Of a stretch of DNA of 64,000 bases, positions 53,901 to 61,944 are shown one piece after another (the first letter of the stretch is position 1; every line of letters begins with the position of its first letter). The translations under genes were made by a program, and so were the position numbers. The notes beneath the pieces were generated by a model, which searched no databases, was not told the origin of the DNA, and worked only from the letters and a program-made list of their open reading frames with translations. Source of the stretch: Spirosoma linguale DSM 74 (GTDB lineage: Bacteria > Bacteroidota > Bacteroidia > Cytophagales > Spirosomataceae); the NCBI GenBank assembly GCA_000024525.1, contig CP001769.1, positions 4,001,001 to 4,065,000 of the forward strand, read 5' to 3'.

Positions 53901-54383
53901 ATGGAGCAGATCGAGAACAAGTCGCCCAACCATAAAATCCTGGTCTTTTCCCAGTTCGTGACCATGCTCGACCTGATCAAGAAAGAGCTGGAAGCCCGGC
54001 AGATCGGGTTTGAGTACCTCACCGGCCAAACCAACGACCGGCAGGCTATCGTTAACCGATTTCAGACCGACGCTAGCGTTCGGGTGTTTCTGATCAGTCT
54101 CAAAGCGGGTGGCACCGGCCTTAACCTGACTCAGGCCGATTATGTATATCTGGTTGATCCGTGGTGGAACCCGGCGGTCGAAAATCAGGCCATCGACCGG
54201 AGTTACCGGATTGGGCAGAAGAAGAATGTAGTGGCCGTGCGGCTAATCTGTCCCAACACCATTGAAGAAAAGATTTTGCTGCTTCAGGAAACCAAGCAGG
54301 AGTTGGCCGATAAGCTGGTTAGAACAGATACCGCTATACTCAAATCTTTGTCGAGAAAAGATCTGTTGGAATTACTCAGTTAG
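51000..54383 (+). CDS. SWIM zinc-finger SNF2-family helicase
   Basis: From the ATG at 51000, with GGAGA 9 bases upstream, the product has 1127 residues. A SWIM zinc finger (CTCDAPKNKLCSH, CxCx7CxH) lies near residue 85. A long middle region follows, then the SNF2 motor in the last third: DDMGLGKTLQIIAF (Walker A), DESQAIKN (motif II), LTGTPIENHTFDLYGQLSF, then LKAGGTGLNLTQADYVYLVD and DRSYRIGQKKNVVAV. It translocates on double-stranded DNA and could act in repair or recombination. The TTG-start version from 50961 is unlikely. No obvious partner gene is adjacent besides the DUF6169 pair. Confidence 0.92.
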   Translation: MQQPSENSDSTYFEYDYRLDTVTVPTLTDSLLAMHSGGFLSSADPYADIVPTTIGVNQGTFTTASRVTYFPIVTVQQTTDSLLVSCTCDAPKNKLCSHQTQVLSSLIGRRELRIFFDPAIRHEAIRQVARDYGLENETQLDDFFRLEYDNKSISIRPKREELIPFTTADRERLTASLLPKTTRQEPFLEEPSPLQKRILVFTKHRHYDNFCLELFDVATTKDGKPKNPLTALQPLDLLTKVNDLNEVRFYSAVARFQNHHRTKKEEIDLDGLRLVTGNPSKMAVYYHSSRISENITAHSLVPIKLASLQTDLRLTVQYSDSFYEVGGTVTINGATHGLHTLTLRYDYFILLDDTLYLIDNPAYLRVIQFFSKKKTRLAIHQSKYDFFQQTVLSELEDQVLIQYAYLKPATPRQLAQQGFAEERERLIYLSGTENYVFLTPVMKYGNVEVPVLSKRQIHGVDRKGKPFSVARDEAAEIAFTMTVLAQHPDFYDQLNQSYFYLHKKHVLDEGWFLDAFEAWASQGIKVLGFNTLKNNKLNPNKAKVSVTVSSGLNWFETELGLSYGKQTVSLKHLHKAIKNRSRFVTLDDGTQGVLPTEWLDRFSAYFQAGEIVEDRIRTPKVNFQSIRELYAEEELLNDVKDQLALFAKGFRDFTSIRPVVVPNELQAILRDYQKEGLNWLNFLDELGFGGCLADDMGLGKTLQIIAFILLQRTKNRSNTNLVVVPKSLLFNWQAEVAKFAPSLRIHTFYGANRSLTKQVFDQYEIILTSYGTLLSDIRSLKEYPFNYVFLDESQAIKNPESQRYQAARLLQSRNKIVLTGTPIENHTFDLYGQLSFACPGLLGSYNHFRAHYSTPIDKFGDYQRARELQKKINPFILRRTKAQVATELPEKTEMVLHCDMGLEQRRVYDAYEQEFRNYLLSTKEGDIPRAKLHILQGLTKLRQICNAPVLLNDEEFYGNSSAKIDVLMEQIENKSPNHKILVFSQFVTMLDLIKKELEARQIGFEYLTGQTNDRQAIVNRFQTDASVRVFLISLKAGGTGLNLTQADYVYLVDPWWNPAVENQAIDRSYRIGQKKNVVAVRLICPNTIEEKILLLQETKQELADKLVRTDTAILKSLSRKDLLELLS

Positions 54384-54517
54384 TGCAGCTCTTCTGCACC
54401 ATTAACCAAAAATGAAGTTATCACTTAGGTTAACAAAAATAAATTATTATAAACTATAGATTTACAATAGATTTCTTATTTATCTTTACAGCGTAATACT
54501 CACCGTAACTTTTACTT

Positions 54518-54820
54518 ATGCCTATATTATTACATACTATAGCCGCCGTAGCCGAATTAGCTTTCGTAGCGGACGCTTATCCTTACAAAAATCCAGATAC
54601 TATTGTTGTCATTCTTAAGCCTACACTGCGCGATGGGCTTCCGTTGACCAAATCTACATTGACCTTCAATGCAGACAGTTTCACCGTTGAGGCTGTACTG
54701 GAAGCATACGAACGGGAAGTCGTTTCGTTTTTGGCCAACACCTTACGAACGGCCGAACGGCTTTTGGCCAAATCAACGCAGACCAGGTCAGTACCTCTCG
54801 CGCCTTTATGTTTAAATTAG
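54518..54820 (+). CDS. Small hypothetical protein
   Basis: The 100-residue product has no signal peptide or TM helix. A beta-like first half (AELAFVADAYPYKNPDTIVV) is followed by a helix (VEAVLEAYEREVVSFLANTL). I do not recognise the family. Upstream, TATCTTTAC (54481-54489) resembles the Bacteroidota -7 box TANNTTTG, and a T-rich terminator follows downstream, so an independent transcription unit is likely. The surroundings (54384-54517 and 54821-54968) are notably AT-rich. Confidence 0.5.
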   Translation: MPILLHTIAAVAELAFVADAYPYKNPDTIVVILKPTLRDGLPLTKSTLTFNADSFTVEAVLEAYEREVVSFLANTLRTAERLLAKSTQTRSVPLAPLCLN

Positions 54821-54925
54821 AAAATATACTCAAAAAACTGTTAAAAAATACTCTAAAAATAAGTTGACAGGTACGGTCATATAGTCGTTCCTGTGTAGAG
54901 CTACTACTAAAATACTATACTGTTG

Positions 54926-54970
54926 ACAGGCAAGGCGAACTACGATATGGTTTGCCTTGCCTGTTTTTTT
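54926..54970 (+). terminator. Intrinsic terminator
   Basis: ACAGGCAAGGC pairs with GCCTTGCCTGT, with further inner pairs, and is followed by a run of T on the + strand. The T-run overlaps the stop codon of the convergent M61 gene. Confidence 0.8.
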
Positions 54971-56765
54971 ACAGATTCTGCTGCCAGACTTCCCGTAGTT
55001 TAATCTGCTGGGGTGTTGCCTGTGGATCGAGTTGAAATTTATATTTTTGAACGAGTTCTTTTTCCTGAACCGTGCTTTTAATTTTCAGTTCCTGCCCATT
55101 TCGTCTGACAGTCAGCTCATACACATCGCCCACCTTTTGCTTCTTCAACTCATGTTGAATGTCACTGAACGTTTCCAGCGTTACAGGTTGCCCATTATAG
55201 GCAACCCACTCGTCTTTTTCCTGCAAACCCGCTTTGCGTAGGGAGTCGCTCAGGCTTGTCAGCAAGAACTTATTATCGATAAAACCGGCTCCCAGACCCA
55301 TGTAGGGTGCTTTCTGACCCGTATTTACACTGGGCATGTAAGTGATTCCTAATTTTCCATAATAGTCGCTGAAGGGTAAAGGCTCGGTCGCTTTCACGTA
55401 TCGGTTGAAGAAATCGGCGATTTCGGGATACGTCTTCTGGGTGAAAATGGCAAAGAACTCTTTCTCGGGAAAGGCCTGATTAGGGCCGTAGGTTGTGGCT
55501 AGTTCATTGATTACTTCCCGCAACCCACGTTTTCCGTTCGACAGTTCGAGCAGGCGAATGTCCAGCAAACCGGCTACCAGAGCGCCCCGGGCGTAAATGT
55601 TGCCGTACTGCCGCTGCCCTTCGTCGGTGTAGCAAGTCAGGCCTAGTTTACTCAGGCTATAGGTTGTGTCCAAGCTTTTGTCGTACGCTATTTTCTGGCT
55701 CAGTTCCTCGAAATAAGTCGGCAAATCCATAATCTGTCCCCGCAGCTGCATGGCATCGCTGGCCCATTCGGTTACGCCTTCGTACAGCCACAGGTGTTCG
55801 GAGGGGGTGGGCGTTACGAAGTTAAACTGCTGGATAATTTCGCTATGGATGTTGAGGGGTGTGACGACGTGGAAGAATTCATGGGCGGCTATGGAGGTCA
55901 TATTGTCGGCCAGCTTTTTCGAGAATTCCTCTTCTTTGATCACGTATTCAGAACTGTAGGAGTGCTCCCACGCGCCCCAGTCCTGATCTTCGAAGTGATA
56001 CAGAAAGGTATACCGTTTTACGGGCAACTGCTTCAAAAACTGACCGGCGGCATTGAGCATGGACTGCATATTCGTGAGCAGTTGATCGGACTTAATCTTA
56101 TCGCTTTTTGAATAGGTGTACACGTCGATCTGGGCTCCGGCCACAGTTGTCGTGGCTTTGGTCAGGCGACCCAGCAAGATAGGCGAATCCACTATCCGGT
56201 CATAATTGGCCGCCGTAAAGTACCCTTTTGCGTTTTTCTCCAGCGCTGTTCCCACCGACCATTCGGCTGGGTAATTGAGTTTTACGTCGATGGGTGCGTC
56301 CTGCATACCGGTGGGGAAGCCAAATACGCCCTGTCCGTTAATGAGCACGTGATCTTTTTCGATAGACGTACCGCACATGTTGTACGGCTTGTGTTCGTTA
56401 ACGGGTGTGTCCCAGGTTTCGGCGATGCTGTACTGGACAGTCCGCACATTTTCGGGTTTCTCAAACTGCCACTGGTTGGTCGATACCTGCTGCGTTTTGA
56501 GTTCGCGCCCTTTGGCGTCGAATGCTTTGAAGGATCGAACATAGCGGCCAATATCCATCACCTGATAGGTACCGGGGGCAGTGGATGCAAACTGGTAAAC
56601 GGCATTGGCGGCTGTCAGGCCGCTAACGCGCAGCGTCACTTTAAACTGATCGTCGGCGCGGTCGTTGAGGTTCACTTCATACACCAGGGGCGTAGTGGGT
56701 TTGGCCGTCGAGAATTGAAAAAGGAGTGTGCTGGACGCCAGCAACAACAAGCGTAAGATTTTCAT
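54969..56765 (-). CDS. M61-family metallopeptidase with PDZ domain
   Basis: The 598-residue exported enzyme has a signal peptide (to about residue 21, FSTAK). An N-terminal beta domain includes APGTYQVMDIGRYVRSFKAF, typical of M61. The zinc motif HEFFHVVTPLNIHSE lies near residues 295-299, with YEGVTEWASDAMQLRG giving the third ligand. The C-terminal PDZ-like domain comprises GLGAGFIDNKFLLTSLSDSL, KAGLQEKDEWVAYNGQPV and YELTVRRNGQELKI. M61 enzymes are glycyl aminopeptidase-like. It is alone in its unit. Between its start and the transposase gene lies repeat copy B. Confidence 0.92.
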   Translation of the reverse strand: MKILRLLLLASSTLLFQFSTAKPTTPLVYEVNLNDRADDQFKVTLRVSGLTAANAVYQFASTAPGTYQVMDIGRYVRSFKAFDAKGRELKTQQVSTNQWQFEKPENVRTVQYSIAETWDTPVNEHKPYNMCGTSIEKDHVLINGQGVFGFPTGMQDAPIDVKLNYPAEWSVGTALEKNAKGYFTAANYDRIVDSPILLGRLTKATTTVAGAQIDVYTYSKSDKIKSDQLLTNMQSMLNAAGQFLKQLPVKRYTFLYHFEDQDWGAWEHSYSSEYVIKEEEFSKKLADNMTSIAAHEFFHVVTPLNIHSEIIQQFNFVTPTPSEHLWLYEGVTEWASDAMQLRGQIMDLPTYFEELSQKIAYDKSLDTTYSLSKLGLTCYTDEGQRQYGNIYARGALVAGLLDIRLLELSNGKRGLREVINELATTYGPNQAFPEKEFFAIFTQKTYPEIADFFNRYVKATEPLPFSDYYGKLGITYMPSVNTGQKAPYMGLGAGFIDNKFLLTSLSDSLRKAGLQEKDEWVAYNGQPVTLETFSDIQHELKKQKVGDVYELTVRRNGQELKIKSTVQEKELVQKYKFQLDPQATPQQIKLREVWQQNL

Positions 56766-56934
56766 AAATGGTATATAGCCAAGAAAAGCAGCAAGTTAAC
56801 CGAACCGGCAAAATGGCTAAAGACAGATAGTTCTTACGGAAATATGACGGGATAAATGGCGCTGGTGCAATAGCATATAACAGAAATAAGTGCATGGTTA
56901 GGCGTAACCTGTGACTACGCTCTGCTGCACTTAA

Positions 56935-57058
56935 CGTTGGGCGTAGTCTTTGACTACGTCCTGGTGTTATCCGGTCTCTGACCGGCGTAAATGACTAGTC
57001 TATTGCTCCGGTCAGAGACCGGATAACGCCAGGACATAGTCACAGACTATGCCCAACG
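56935..57058. repeat. REP/BIME-like element, copy B (complete)
   Basis: The 124-bp composite palindrome has outer arms CGTTGGGC/GCCCAACG. Inside are GTAGTC-TTT-GACTAC, GTTATCCGGTC-TCT-GACCGG, a 20-base asymmetric centre, CCGGTC-AGA-GACCGG-ATAAC and CATAGTC-ACA-GACTATG. It is 100 bases upstream of the transposase gene. It consists of two inverted REP-like monomers, each with 5' GTTAT. The remainder of the 393-base gap is AT-rich and holds the transposase promoter. Confidence 0.85.
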
Positions 57059-57158
57059 ACCAACGCAACAGAGCTAAGCTTACCCATAAAAATAATTAAA
57101 AAAGTAACCATATTATGTAAAAATATTTACTTTAGGTATTAAAAAAATCCGCTACTAC

Positions 57159-57704
57159 ATGAGCGAAGGCTATATAATCAGAGACTCTGCCGCTACGCAT
57201 TTTCTCACACTGCAAGTGATCGACTGGGTAGATGTATTTACCCGACGCATTTATCGGGATATGGTACTGGAGAGTTTGAGCTACTGCCGTCATAAGAAAG
57301 GGTTACTGATTTATGGCTATGTCATAATGAGTAATCATGTCCATTTAATGGTCCAAGCTCGCGATGAGAATTTACCCGACGTGTTACGAGACCTTAAGAA
57401 ATTCACCGCTAATCGTATAATCAAGGAAATTAGTAGCAGTGATACGGAAAGCCGTAGTGACGGGATGCTCAAACGGTTTGAATTTGCGGCTCAACGTCAT
57501 GTTCGCAACTCCGTCCACCAATTCTGGACACATGAAAACCATCCTATAGAAATTACGTCTACCAAGTTTCTGAACCAGAAATTAAATTATATCCATGAAA
57601 ATCCAGTACGAGCAGGCTGGGTGGAAGAACCACAGGAATACCTCTATTCGAGCGCTCGTAACTACGGGGGCCGTACGGGATTGATTGACATTGATTTGCT
57701 ATAA
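57159..57704 (+). CDS. REP-associated (RAYT/Y1-like) transposase
   Basis: The 181-residue protein is a Y1-type IS200-like (PF01797) protein. The HUH metal motif is NHVHLMVQ (His60, His62), preceded by LLIYGYVIMS. The next helix reads DVLRDLKKFTANRIIKEI; by alignment in mind with RAYT proteins, the catalytic Tyr position seems to be Phe82. The C-terminal part (ENHPIEITSTKFLNQKLNYI, HENPVRAGWVEEPQEYLYSS) is typical of the Bacteroidota RAYT-like group. Repeat copies B (100 bases upstream) and C (39 bases downstream) flank it, as expected for a gene that binds or mobilises them. No target-site duplication or insertion-sequence ends are visible. Confidence 0.9.
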   Translation: MSEGYIIRDSAATHFLTLQVIDWVDVFTRRIYRDMVLESLSYCRHKKGLLIYGYVIMSNHVHLMVQARDENLPDVLRDLKKFTANRIIKEISSSDTESRSDGMLKRFEFAAQRHVRNSVHQFWTHENHPIEITSTKFLNQKLNYIHENPVRAGWVEEPQEYLYSSARNYGGRTGLIDIDLL

Positions 57705-57742
57705 ATACGGTGCCAATACGGCAATCTGACATATAAGCTTCT

Positions 57743-57869
57743 GGCTGGGCGTAGTCTTAGACTACGTCCTGGCGTTATCCGGTCTCCGACCGGCGTAATA
57801 GCAATATAGTCATTCACGCCGGTCAGAGACCGGATAACACAAAGGCGTAGTCTAAGACTACGCCTAACC
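57743..57869. repeat. REP/BIME-like element, copy C (complete)
   Basis: Modules in order: GGCTGGGC, GTAGTC-TTA-GACTAC, GTTATCCGGTC-TCC-GACCGG, an unpaired centre, CCGGTC-AGA-GACCGG-ATAAC and GGCGTAGTC-TAA-GACTACGCC, then CTAACC. The last hairpin differs from copies A, B and D at two positions, on both arms, so pairing is kept. It starts 39 bases after the transposase stop. Confidence 0.85.
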
Positions 57870-57918
57870 ATTCACAGACTGCACCCAACAACCAATACTT
57901 TCTCGTGATCGTTATTTT

Positions 57919-58350
57919 CTACGCACTAACCTCCGAAGCTGGTTGCTCCTGCTGAATATAGCTGGGGTCCATGTACATGGTTTCCCAAAGGTGGCCGTCC
58001 AGATCCTGAAAGCCGTGGCCGTACATGAAGCCGTGATCCTGCGGCTCGTTTGGCGTGGTGGCCCCGGCGGCTACGGCTTTGCGTACCCACTCATCGACCG
58101 CTTCCCGGCTCTCCGACGAAAGGCAGATGATGGCTTCGGCACTTTGGGCGGTATTTGCAATCTCCTTCTTTGTGAAACTCTTGAAAAACTCCTCAACCAG
58201 CAACATGATGTAAATATCCTCGCTGATAATCATGCAGGTGGCTTTTTCGTCCGTAAACTGAGGATTGAAACTATACCCCAGGCGGGTAAAGAACTCAATG
58301 GATTTTGTCAGGTCTTTAACGGGCAGATTTACAAAGATTTGGGTTGCCAT
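57919..58350 (-). CDS. VOC (glyoxalase/bleomycin-resistance-like) protein
   Basis: The 143-residue protein shows the VOC pattern: MATQIFVNLPVKDLTKSIEF (first strand and helix), TCMIISEDIYIMLLVEEFF and FMYGHGFQDLDGHLWETMYM (final strands with a His/Glu metal site). It belongs to the lactoylglutathione-lyase-like group common in Bacteroidota and is usually annotated by fold only. It is monocistronic. The 205 bases upstream carry no recognisable element. Confidence 0.88.
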   Translation of the reverse strand: MATQIFVNLPVKDLTKSIEFFTRLGYSFNPQFTDEKATCMIISEDIYIMLLVEEFFKSFTKKEIANTAQSAEAIICLSSESREAVDEWVRKAVAAGATTPNEPQDHGFMYGHGFQDLDGHLWETMYMDPSYIQQEQPASEVSA

Positions 58351-58555
58351 ACGTAGTTATGTTTAGTTGTTTACTACACAAAAATACCAGCCTCAGCCTG
58401 AATAGAGGGTGTGTAAATGCGGCAATAAAAGGGGTAATTGCGGCAATCTTTGGCCTTCTGGTATAGGGTCGTAAAATCGCGCTCCCGAACTTTTTTCACA
58501 GAACATCTTCGCGTCAAACCATGCCCTTTCATCACCTTATAACCCTGCTTTACTC

Positions 58556-59677
58556 ATGATTCGACCGGTATACACCTTCCTACTAGTCTCATTCACCCTA
58601 CTGCTTTTGGTGGCGTTCAAACCCAAACCCACCGCCAAACCAATTGTGCTGGCTTATGTGGGCGGATTTCGCGGACTGGTGGACACCGAAAAAATTGCCG
58701 CCGAAAAAATCACGCATATCAACTACGCCTTTGTCGATGTTCGAAAAAACCGGGCGTGGCTCCACAACCTCGCTACCGACTCCACCAATTTCAGAAAACT
58801 CAACCTGCTCAAACGACGTAATCCTGACCTTAAAATCCTGATTTCCCTTGGCGGCTGGTCCTGGAGCGAGAACTTCTCCGACGCAGTCGTGAGCGATACC
58901 GGTCGAGTCGCATTTGCTGCGTCAGCCGTTGATATTATCCGGGAATACCAGCTGGACGGTATCGACATCGACTGGGAATACCCTGGTATGAAAGGCGAAG
59001 ACAACGTGTTCCGGTCCGAAGACAAAGAAAACTTCACCCTGCTTTTCAAATCCCTGCGCGAACAGTTGAACAGTCTGAAAAAGCAAACGGGCAAAGACTA
59101 TCTCGTTACGACAGCTCTACCCGGCTTCGAGGCCATTTTTACGCATACTGATATGGCTCAGGCCCAGCAATATCTGGATTACATTAACGTGATGTCGTAC
59201 GATTTCTTTACGGGAGGGCCACAGGCCGGGCATCATACGAACCTGTACGCATCCGGTAAAGTCGACAAGGAAAGTTCCGGCGATCTATCCGTGAAACGGT
59301 ACGAACAGGCGGGGGTTCCGGCCAATAAGCTTTTGCTGGGCATTGCCTTCTATGGCCGGGCGTGGCAGTTACAGGACGGAAACCCAAAGACCCATCCAAG
59401 AACCATTACTAAAGTGGAGCGGGGCGGTGGCTACACCTTCATTAAAGACAGCCTGCTCACCAACCCGGCCTACAAACGCCACTGGGACCGACGCGCCAAA
59501 GCCCCTTACCTATACAATGCCGACCTGAAACGGTTTGTCTCCTACGATGACGAGAAATCCGTAAAAGCCAAGTGCGATTACGTGAAGAAAAACGGCCTGG
59601 CGGGTGTGATGTTCTGGGAATACTTCAGCGACCCCAAAGGGTATCTGCTAAACGAAATTGACCGCCAGTTTTTGTAA
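58556..59677 (+). CDS. GH18 chitinase-like glycoside hydrolase
   Basis: The 373-residue product has a signal peptide or lipid-free anchor (1-22) and a complete GH18 barrel. LKILISLGGWSWSENFSDAV is the SxGG strand, and DGIDIDWEYPG (Asp134 to catalytic Glu141) is the DxxDxDxE motif. TTALPGFEAIF, NVMSYDFFTGG (substrate-binding Asp/Tyr) and MFWEYFSDPKG (terminal Trp) complete the site. It should cleave chitin or GlcNAc-containing glycans with retention. It carries no carbohydrate-binding module, so a role in processing oligomers or peptidoglycan/glycoprotein glycans is possible. Confidence 0.92.
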   Translation: MIRPVYTFLLVSFTLLLLVAFKPKPTAKPIVLAYVGGFRGLVDTEKIAAEKITHINYAFVDVRKNRAWLHNLATDSTNFRKLNLLKRRNPDLKILISLGGWSWSENFSDAVVSDTGRVAFAASAVDIIREYQLDGIDIDWEYPGMKGEDNVFRSEDKENFTLLFKSLREQLNSLKKQTGKDYLVTTALPGFEAIFTHTDMAQAQQYLDYINVMSYDFFTGGPQAGHHTNLYASGKVDKESSGDLSVKRYEQAGVPANKLLLGIAFYGRAWQLQDGNPKTHPRTITKVERGGGYTFIKDSLLTNPAYKRHWDRRAKAPYLYNADLKRFVSYDDEKSVKAKCDYVKKNGLAGVMFWEYFSDPKGYLLNEIDRQFL

Positions 59678-59764
59678 CTCGGGCCGAAACCCGTGCTACA
59701 GTTTAACCACTAACTAAAAACAAAACAACCCGATACAGGTCTTTATTGACCATCAACTCATTCT

Positions 59765-60504
59765 ATGGATATTTCCACAAATACCGTCCTGATTACGGGC
59801 GGAGCCTCCGGCATTGGCTGGGCATTGGCCGAACGCTTTCTTCAGGCAGGCAGTCAGGTGATCGTTTGCGGACGACGGGCCGACAAACTACAGGAAGCCC
59901 AACAGAAGTACCCTCAGCTCCACATTCGCCAGTGCGATGTGGGGCAGGCTTCCGAACGAGTGGCGCTGCTCGACTGGGTACGCAGTGATTTCCCGCAGGT
60001 CAATGTGCTGATCAACAACGCGGGTATCCAGCGACGGGTGCAACTGGCCAACAGCCAGGAAGACTGGACCGAAACTCAGTCCGAAATAGCCATCAACCTG
60101 GAAGCCCCATTCATTTAGCAACGCTGTTCATTCCGCATCTGCGGGAGCAACCCAAAGCCGCCATCATCAACGTAACCTCCGGTCTTGCCTTCGTGCCGGG
60201 TGCGTTTGCGCCCGTTTACAGCGCCACTAAAGCCGCTTTGCACTCGTTTACTATGTCGCTGCGCCATCAGCTTTCCAAAACCTCGATTGAAGTTATCGAA
60301 CTGGTGCCCCCGGCCGTCAACACGGACTTAGGCGGAACGGGGTTGCATAATTTCGGCGTACCGGTAGGTGATTTTGCCGATGCGATGATGACCGGCCTGA
60401 AAAACGGTGACCTGGAAGTCGGTTATGGCACGTCGGAAACCAACCGAAACGCGTCCCGTGAACAGATCGACGAGATTTTCCGACAAATGAACAGCCGGTT
60501 TTAA
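59765..60504 (+). pseudogene. Frameshifted SDR-family dehydrogenase
   Basis: Two adjacent frames make one DltE-like short-chain dehydrogenase. 59765-60118 encodes TVLITGGASGIGWALAERFL, NVLINNAGIQRR and EIAINLEAPF, then a TAG. From about 60111 the other frame reads HLATLFIPHLREQPKAAIIN, VTSGLAFVPGAFAPVYSATK (active-site Ser-Tyr-Lys) and IELVPPAVNTDLGG to 60504. Inserting one base near 60111 would restore a 246-residue protein. All motifs are intact apart from that, so the break is recent, a sequencing error, or programmed; the sequence at the break (CATTCATTTAG) is not a typical slippery site. Confidence 0.85.
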
Positions 60505-60662
60505 GGAGCAAAAGCAGCCATACTGACCAAAAATTTAGGCAAATAAAGGGGTCTGTCAGCTATACATGACAGGCCCTTACTATTTCCATATTTTCGTAAA
60601 CAAAGGCCTTTATCAGTCTGTTGAGCCTCAAAGTAGCAACAAACCTAACTGAGCTCAACGTC

Positions 60663-61253
60663 ATGACAAATCAAGATCACAATCCGTCAACCCCCTGGGG
60701 GCTTCTATCAGCAAAGGCACTTATATACGTAGCTATCGGGGTCTTTATATTCGCATTTTCCGGTTCATTTACGGCTGTTTCGGGCAGTATTCTGGCGGGC
60801 TTATTCATGCTGGCGGGCGTTTTTCAGCTCTTGTTTTCGAGACGAAACAAAAGCACAGACACCTCCAATATCTGGGGACTGATGTACGGCTTCAGCGACA
60901 TCGGTTTCGGTATCGCCATCCTCATTTATTCGCTGGGCGATTCGGACAGCATTGTCCAAACGCTTGCCTTCTGGGCGTTGCTGTATGCCATTTTACAATC
61001 CGTGCAGGCTATGTATTCGTTTATTGCTGCACGGGGTGGAACGAGCGCACCGCTCAAGAGCATGTTAACGCATGGCATCACGGTGCTGGTATCGGGCGGT
61101 ATGTCGTATGTACTGTTAACCTTCGCTACGGGGTTTAATGAATCCATGCACCTTTCCGGCCTGTTTACCATTGGGCTGGGTGTCCTTCTCTTTGTACTTA
61201 TCCAGTTGATGCGCGCCCAAAAGGCCAATGAGACCGAGCATAGCGTTGGGTAA
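60663..61253 (+). CDS. HdeD-like (DUF308) membrane protein
   Basis: From the ATG at 60663 the product has 196 residues with six membrane helices in three pairs (SAKALIYVAIGVFIFAFSG, GSILAGLFMLAGVFQLLFS, LTHGITVLVSGGMSYVLLTF and others). The pattern of short Gly/Ala-rich helix hairpins matches HdeD/DUF308 acid-resistance-like proteins. The TTG-start version (60621) adds residues with no homology. Function: membrane-associated stress protein of unknown mechanism. It converges on the monooxygenase-domain gene across a complex inverted repeat. Confidence 0.82.
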   Translation: MTNQDHNPSTPWGLLSAKALIYVAIGVFIFAFSGSFTAVSGSILAGLFMLAGVFQLLFSRRNKSTDTSNIWGLMYGFSDIGFGIAILIYSLGDSDSIVQTLAFWALLYAILQSVQAMYSFIAARGGTSAPLKSMLTHGITVLVSGGMSYVLLTFATGFNESMHLSGLFTIGLGVLLFVLIQLMRAQKANETEHSVG

Positions 61254-61261
61254 TCGAAATC

Positions 61262-61375
61262 GTACCCGATAGCCTCTGCCTGTCGGAGCCGTCAGGCTTA
61301 AAAAAGGTGAACGAGTCCAGCCATTTGTTTAGCCTGACGTTTCTGACACTCCGACAGCCAGAGGCTGTTGGGTAC
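61262..61375. repeat. Imperfect three-block inverted repeat between convergent genes
   Basis: GTACCC..AGCCTCTG (61262-61278) pairs with CAGAGGCT..GGGTAC (61359-61375). CTGTCGGAG (61280-61288) pairs with CTCCGACAG (61349-61357). CGTCAGGCT (61290-61298) pairs with AGCCTGACG (61331-61339). Short asymmetric bulges separate the blocks. It covers the entire gap between stop codons and may be a third REP-like type acting as a terminator. Confidence 0.7.
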
Positions 61376-61377
61376 TT

Positions 61378-61944
61378 TTAGCGATAAAGCCATTTGGCAA
61401 CGAGCCGGGTGTAGCGGGGCATGATTATAAACGTCATGAGCCCTATAATGAGCATGCTTACCAGCAGCGGCTTAATCAACGGAAGCGACAAGAAAGGAAG
61501 CGCCGAAAAGAGGGGCGAAAGCAGCAACGGGACAAGTACGGACAACGGAAAAATAGCTGACCACGTCAGCAGAAACTGTTTGTACGGGGGTGCCATCTTT
61601 CTAGTTTCCGGCGGAGTAAACCAGAACTCAAGTCCGGTCTTTATTTCTATCTTCTCGTCCGTATTCAGAAACGGACGCACCTTCTCGACCATCTGTCGGC
61701 GTGTATCGGACTCAAGCCATTGACGCAATGTGGTTTCCGATGCGAAATGAAGGACAATAGTATACTCGTCGTTTTGGCCGTGTGGTTTAATGACGTTCAC
61801 CCCCCGATGCCCGGCGGCTCCCTGCGCTAACGGCACCATTTCTCGTAACCAGTTCTCGTAGGCTTGAACCTGATCTTTATACGGCCGCTGCACAATGATC
61901 GTAGTAACGGCACTCTCGATTTCAATAGGGATGCTGGCTGACAT
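61378..61944 (-). CDS. Antibiotic biosynthesis monooxygenase (ABM) domain protein with two TM helices
   Basis: From the ATG at 61944 (MSASIPIEIESAVTTIIVQR) the product has 188 residues. The N-terminal half is an ABM-type ferredoxin-like domain (QAYENWLREMVPLAQGAAGH, IVLHFASETTLRQWLES). After PPYKQFLLTW come two hydrophobic segments (IFPLSVLVPLLLSPLFSAL and LLVSMLIIGLMTFIIMP), and it ends in a basic tail. This DUF-type fusion of an ABM domain to a membrane hairpin is a known arrangement. No substrate is indicated. A longer frame to 61989 lacks support. Confidence 0.85.
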   Translation of the reverse strand: MSASIPIEIESAVTTIIVQRPYKDQVQAYENWLREMVPLAQGAAGHRGVNVIKPHGQNDEYTIVLHFASETTLRQWLESDTRRQMVEKVRPFLNTDEKIEIKTGLEFWFTPPETRKMAPPYKQFLLTWSAIFPLSVLVPLLLSPLFSALPFLSLPLIKPLLVSMLIIGLMTFIIMPRYTRLVAKWLYR

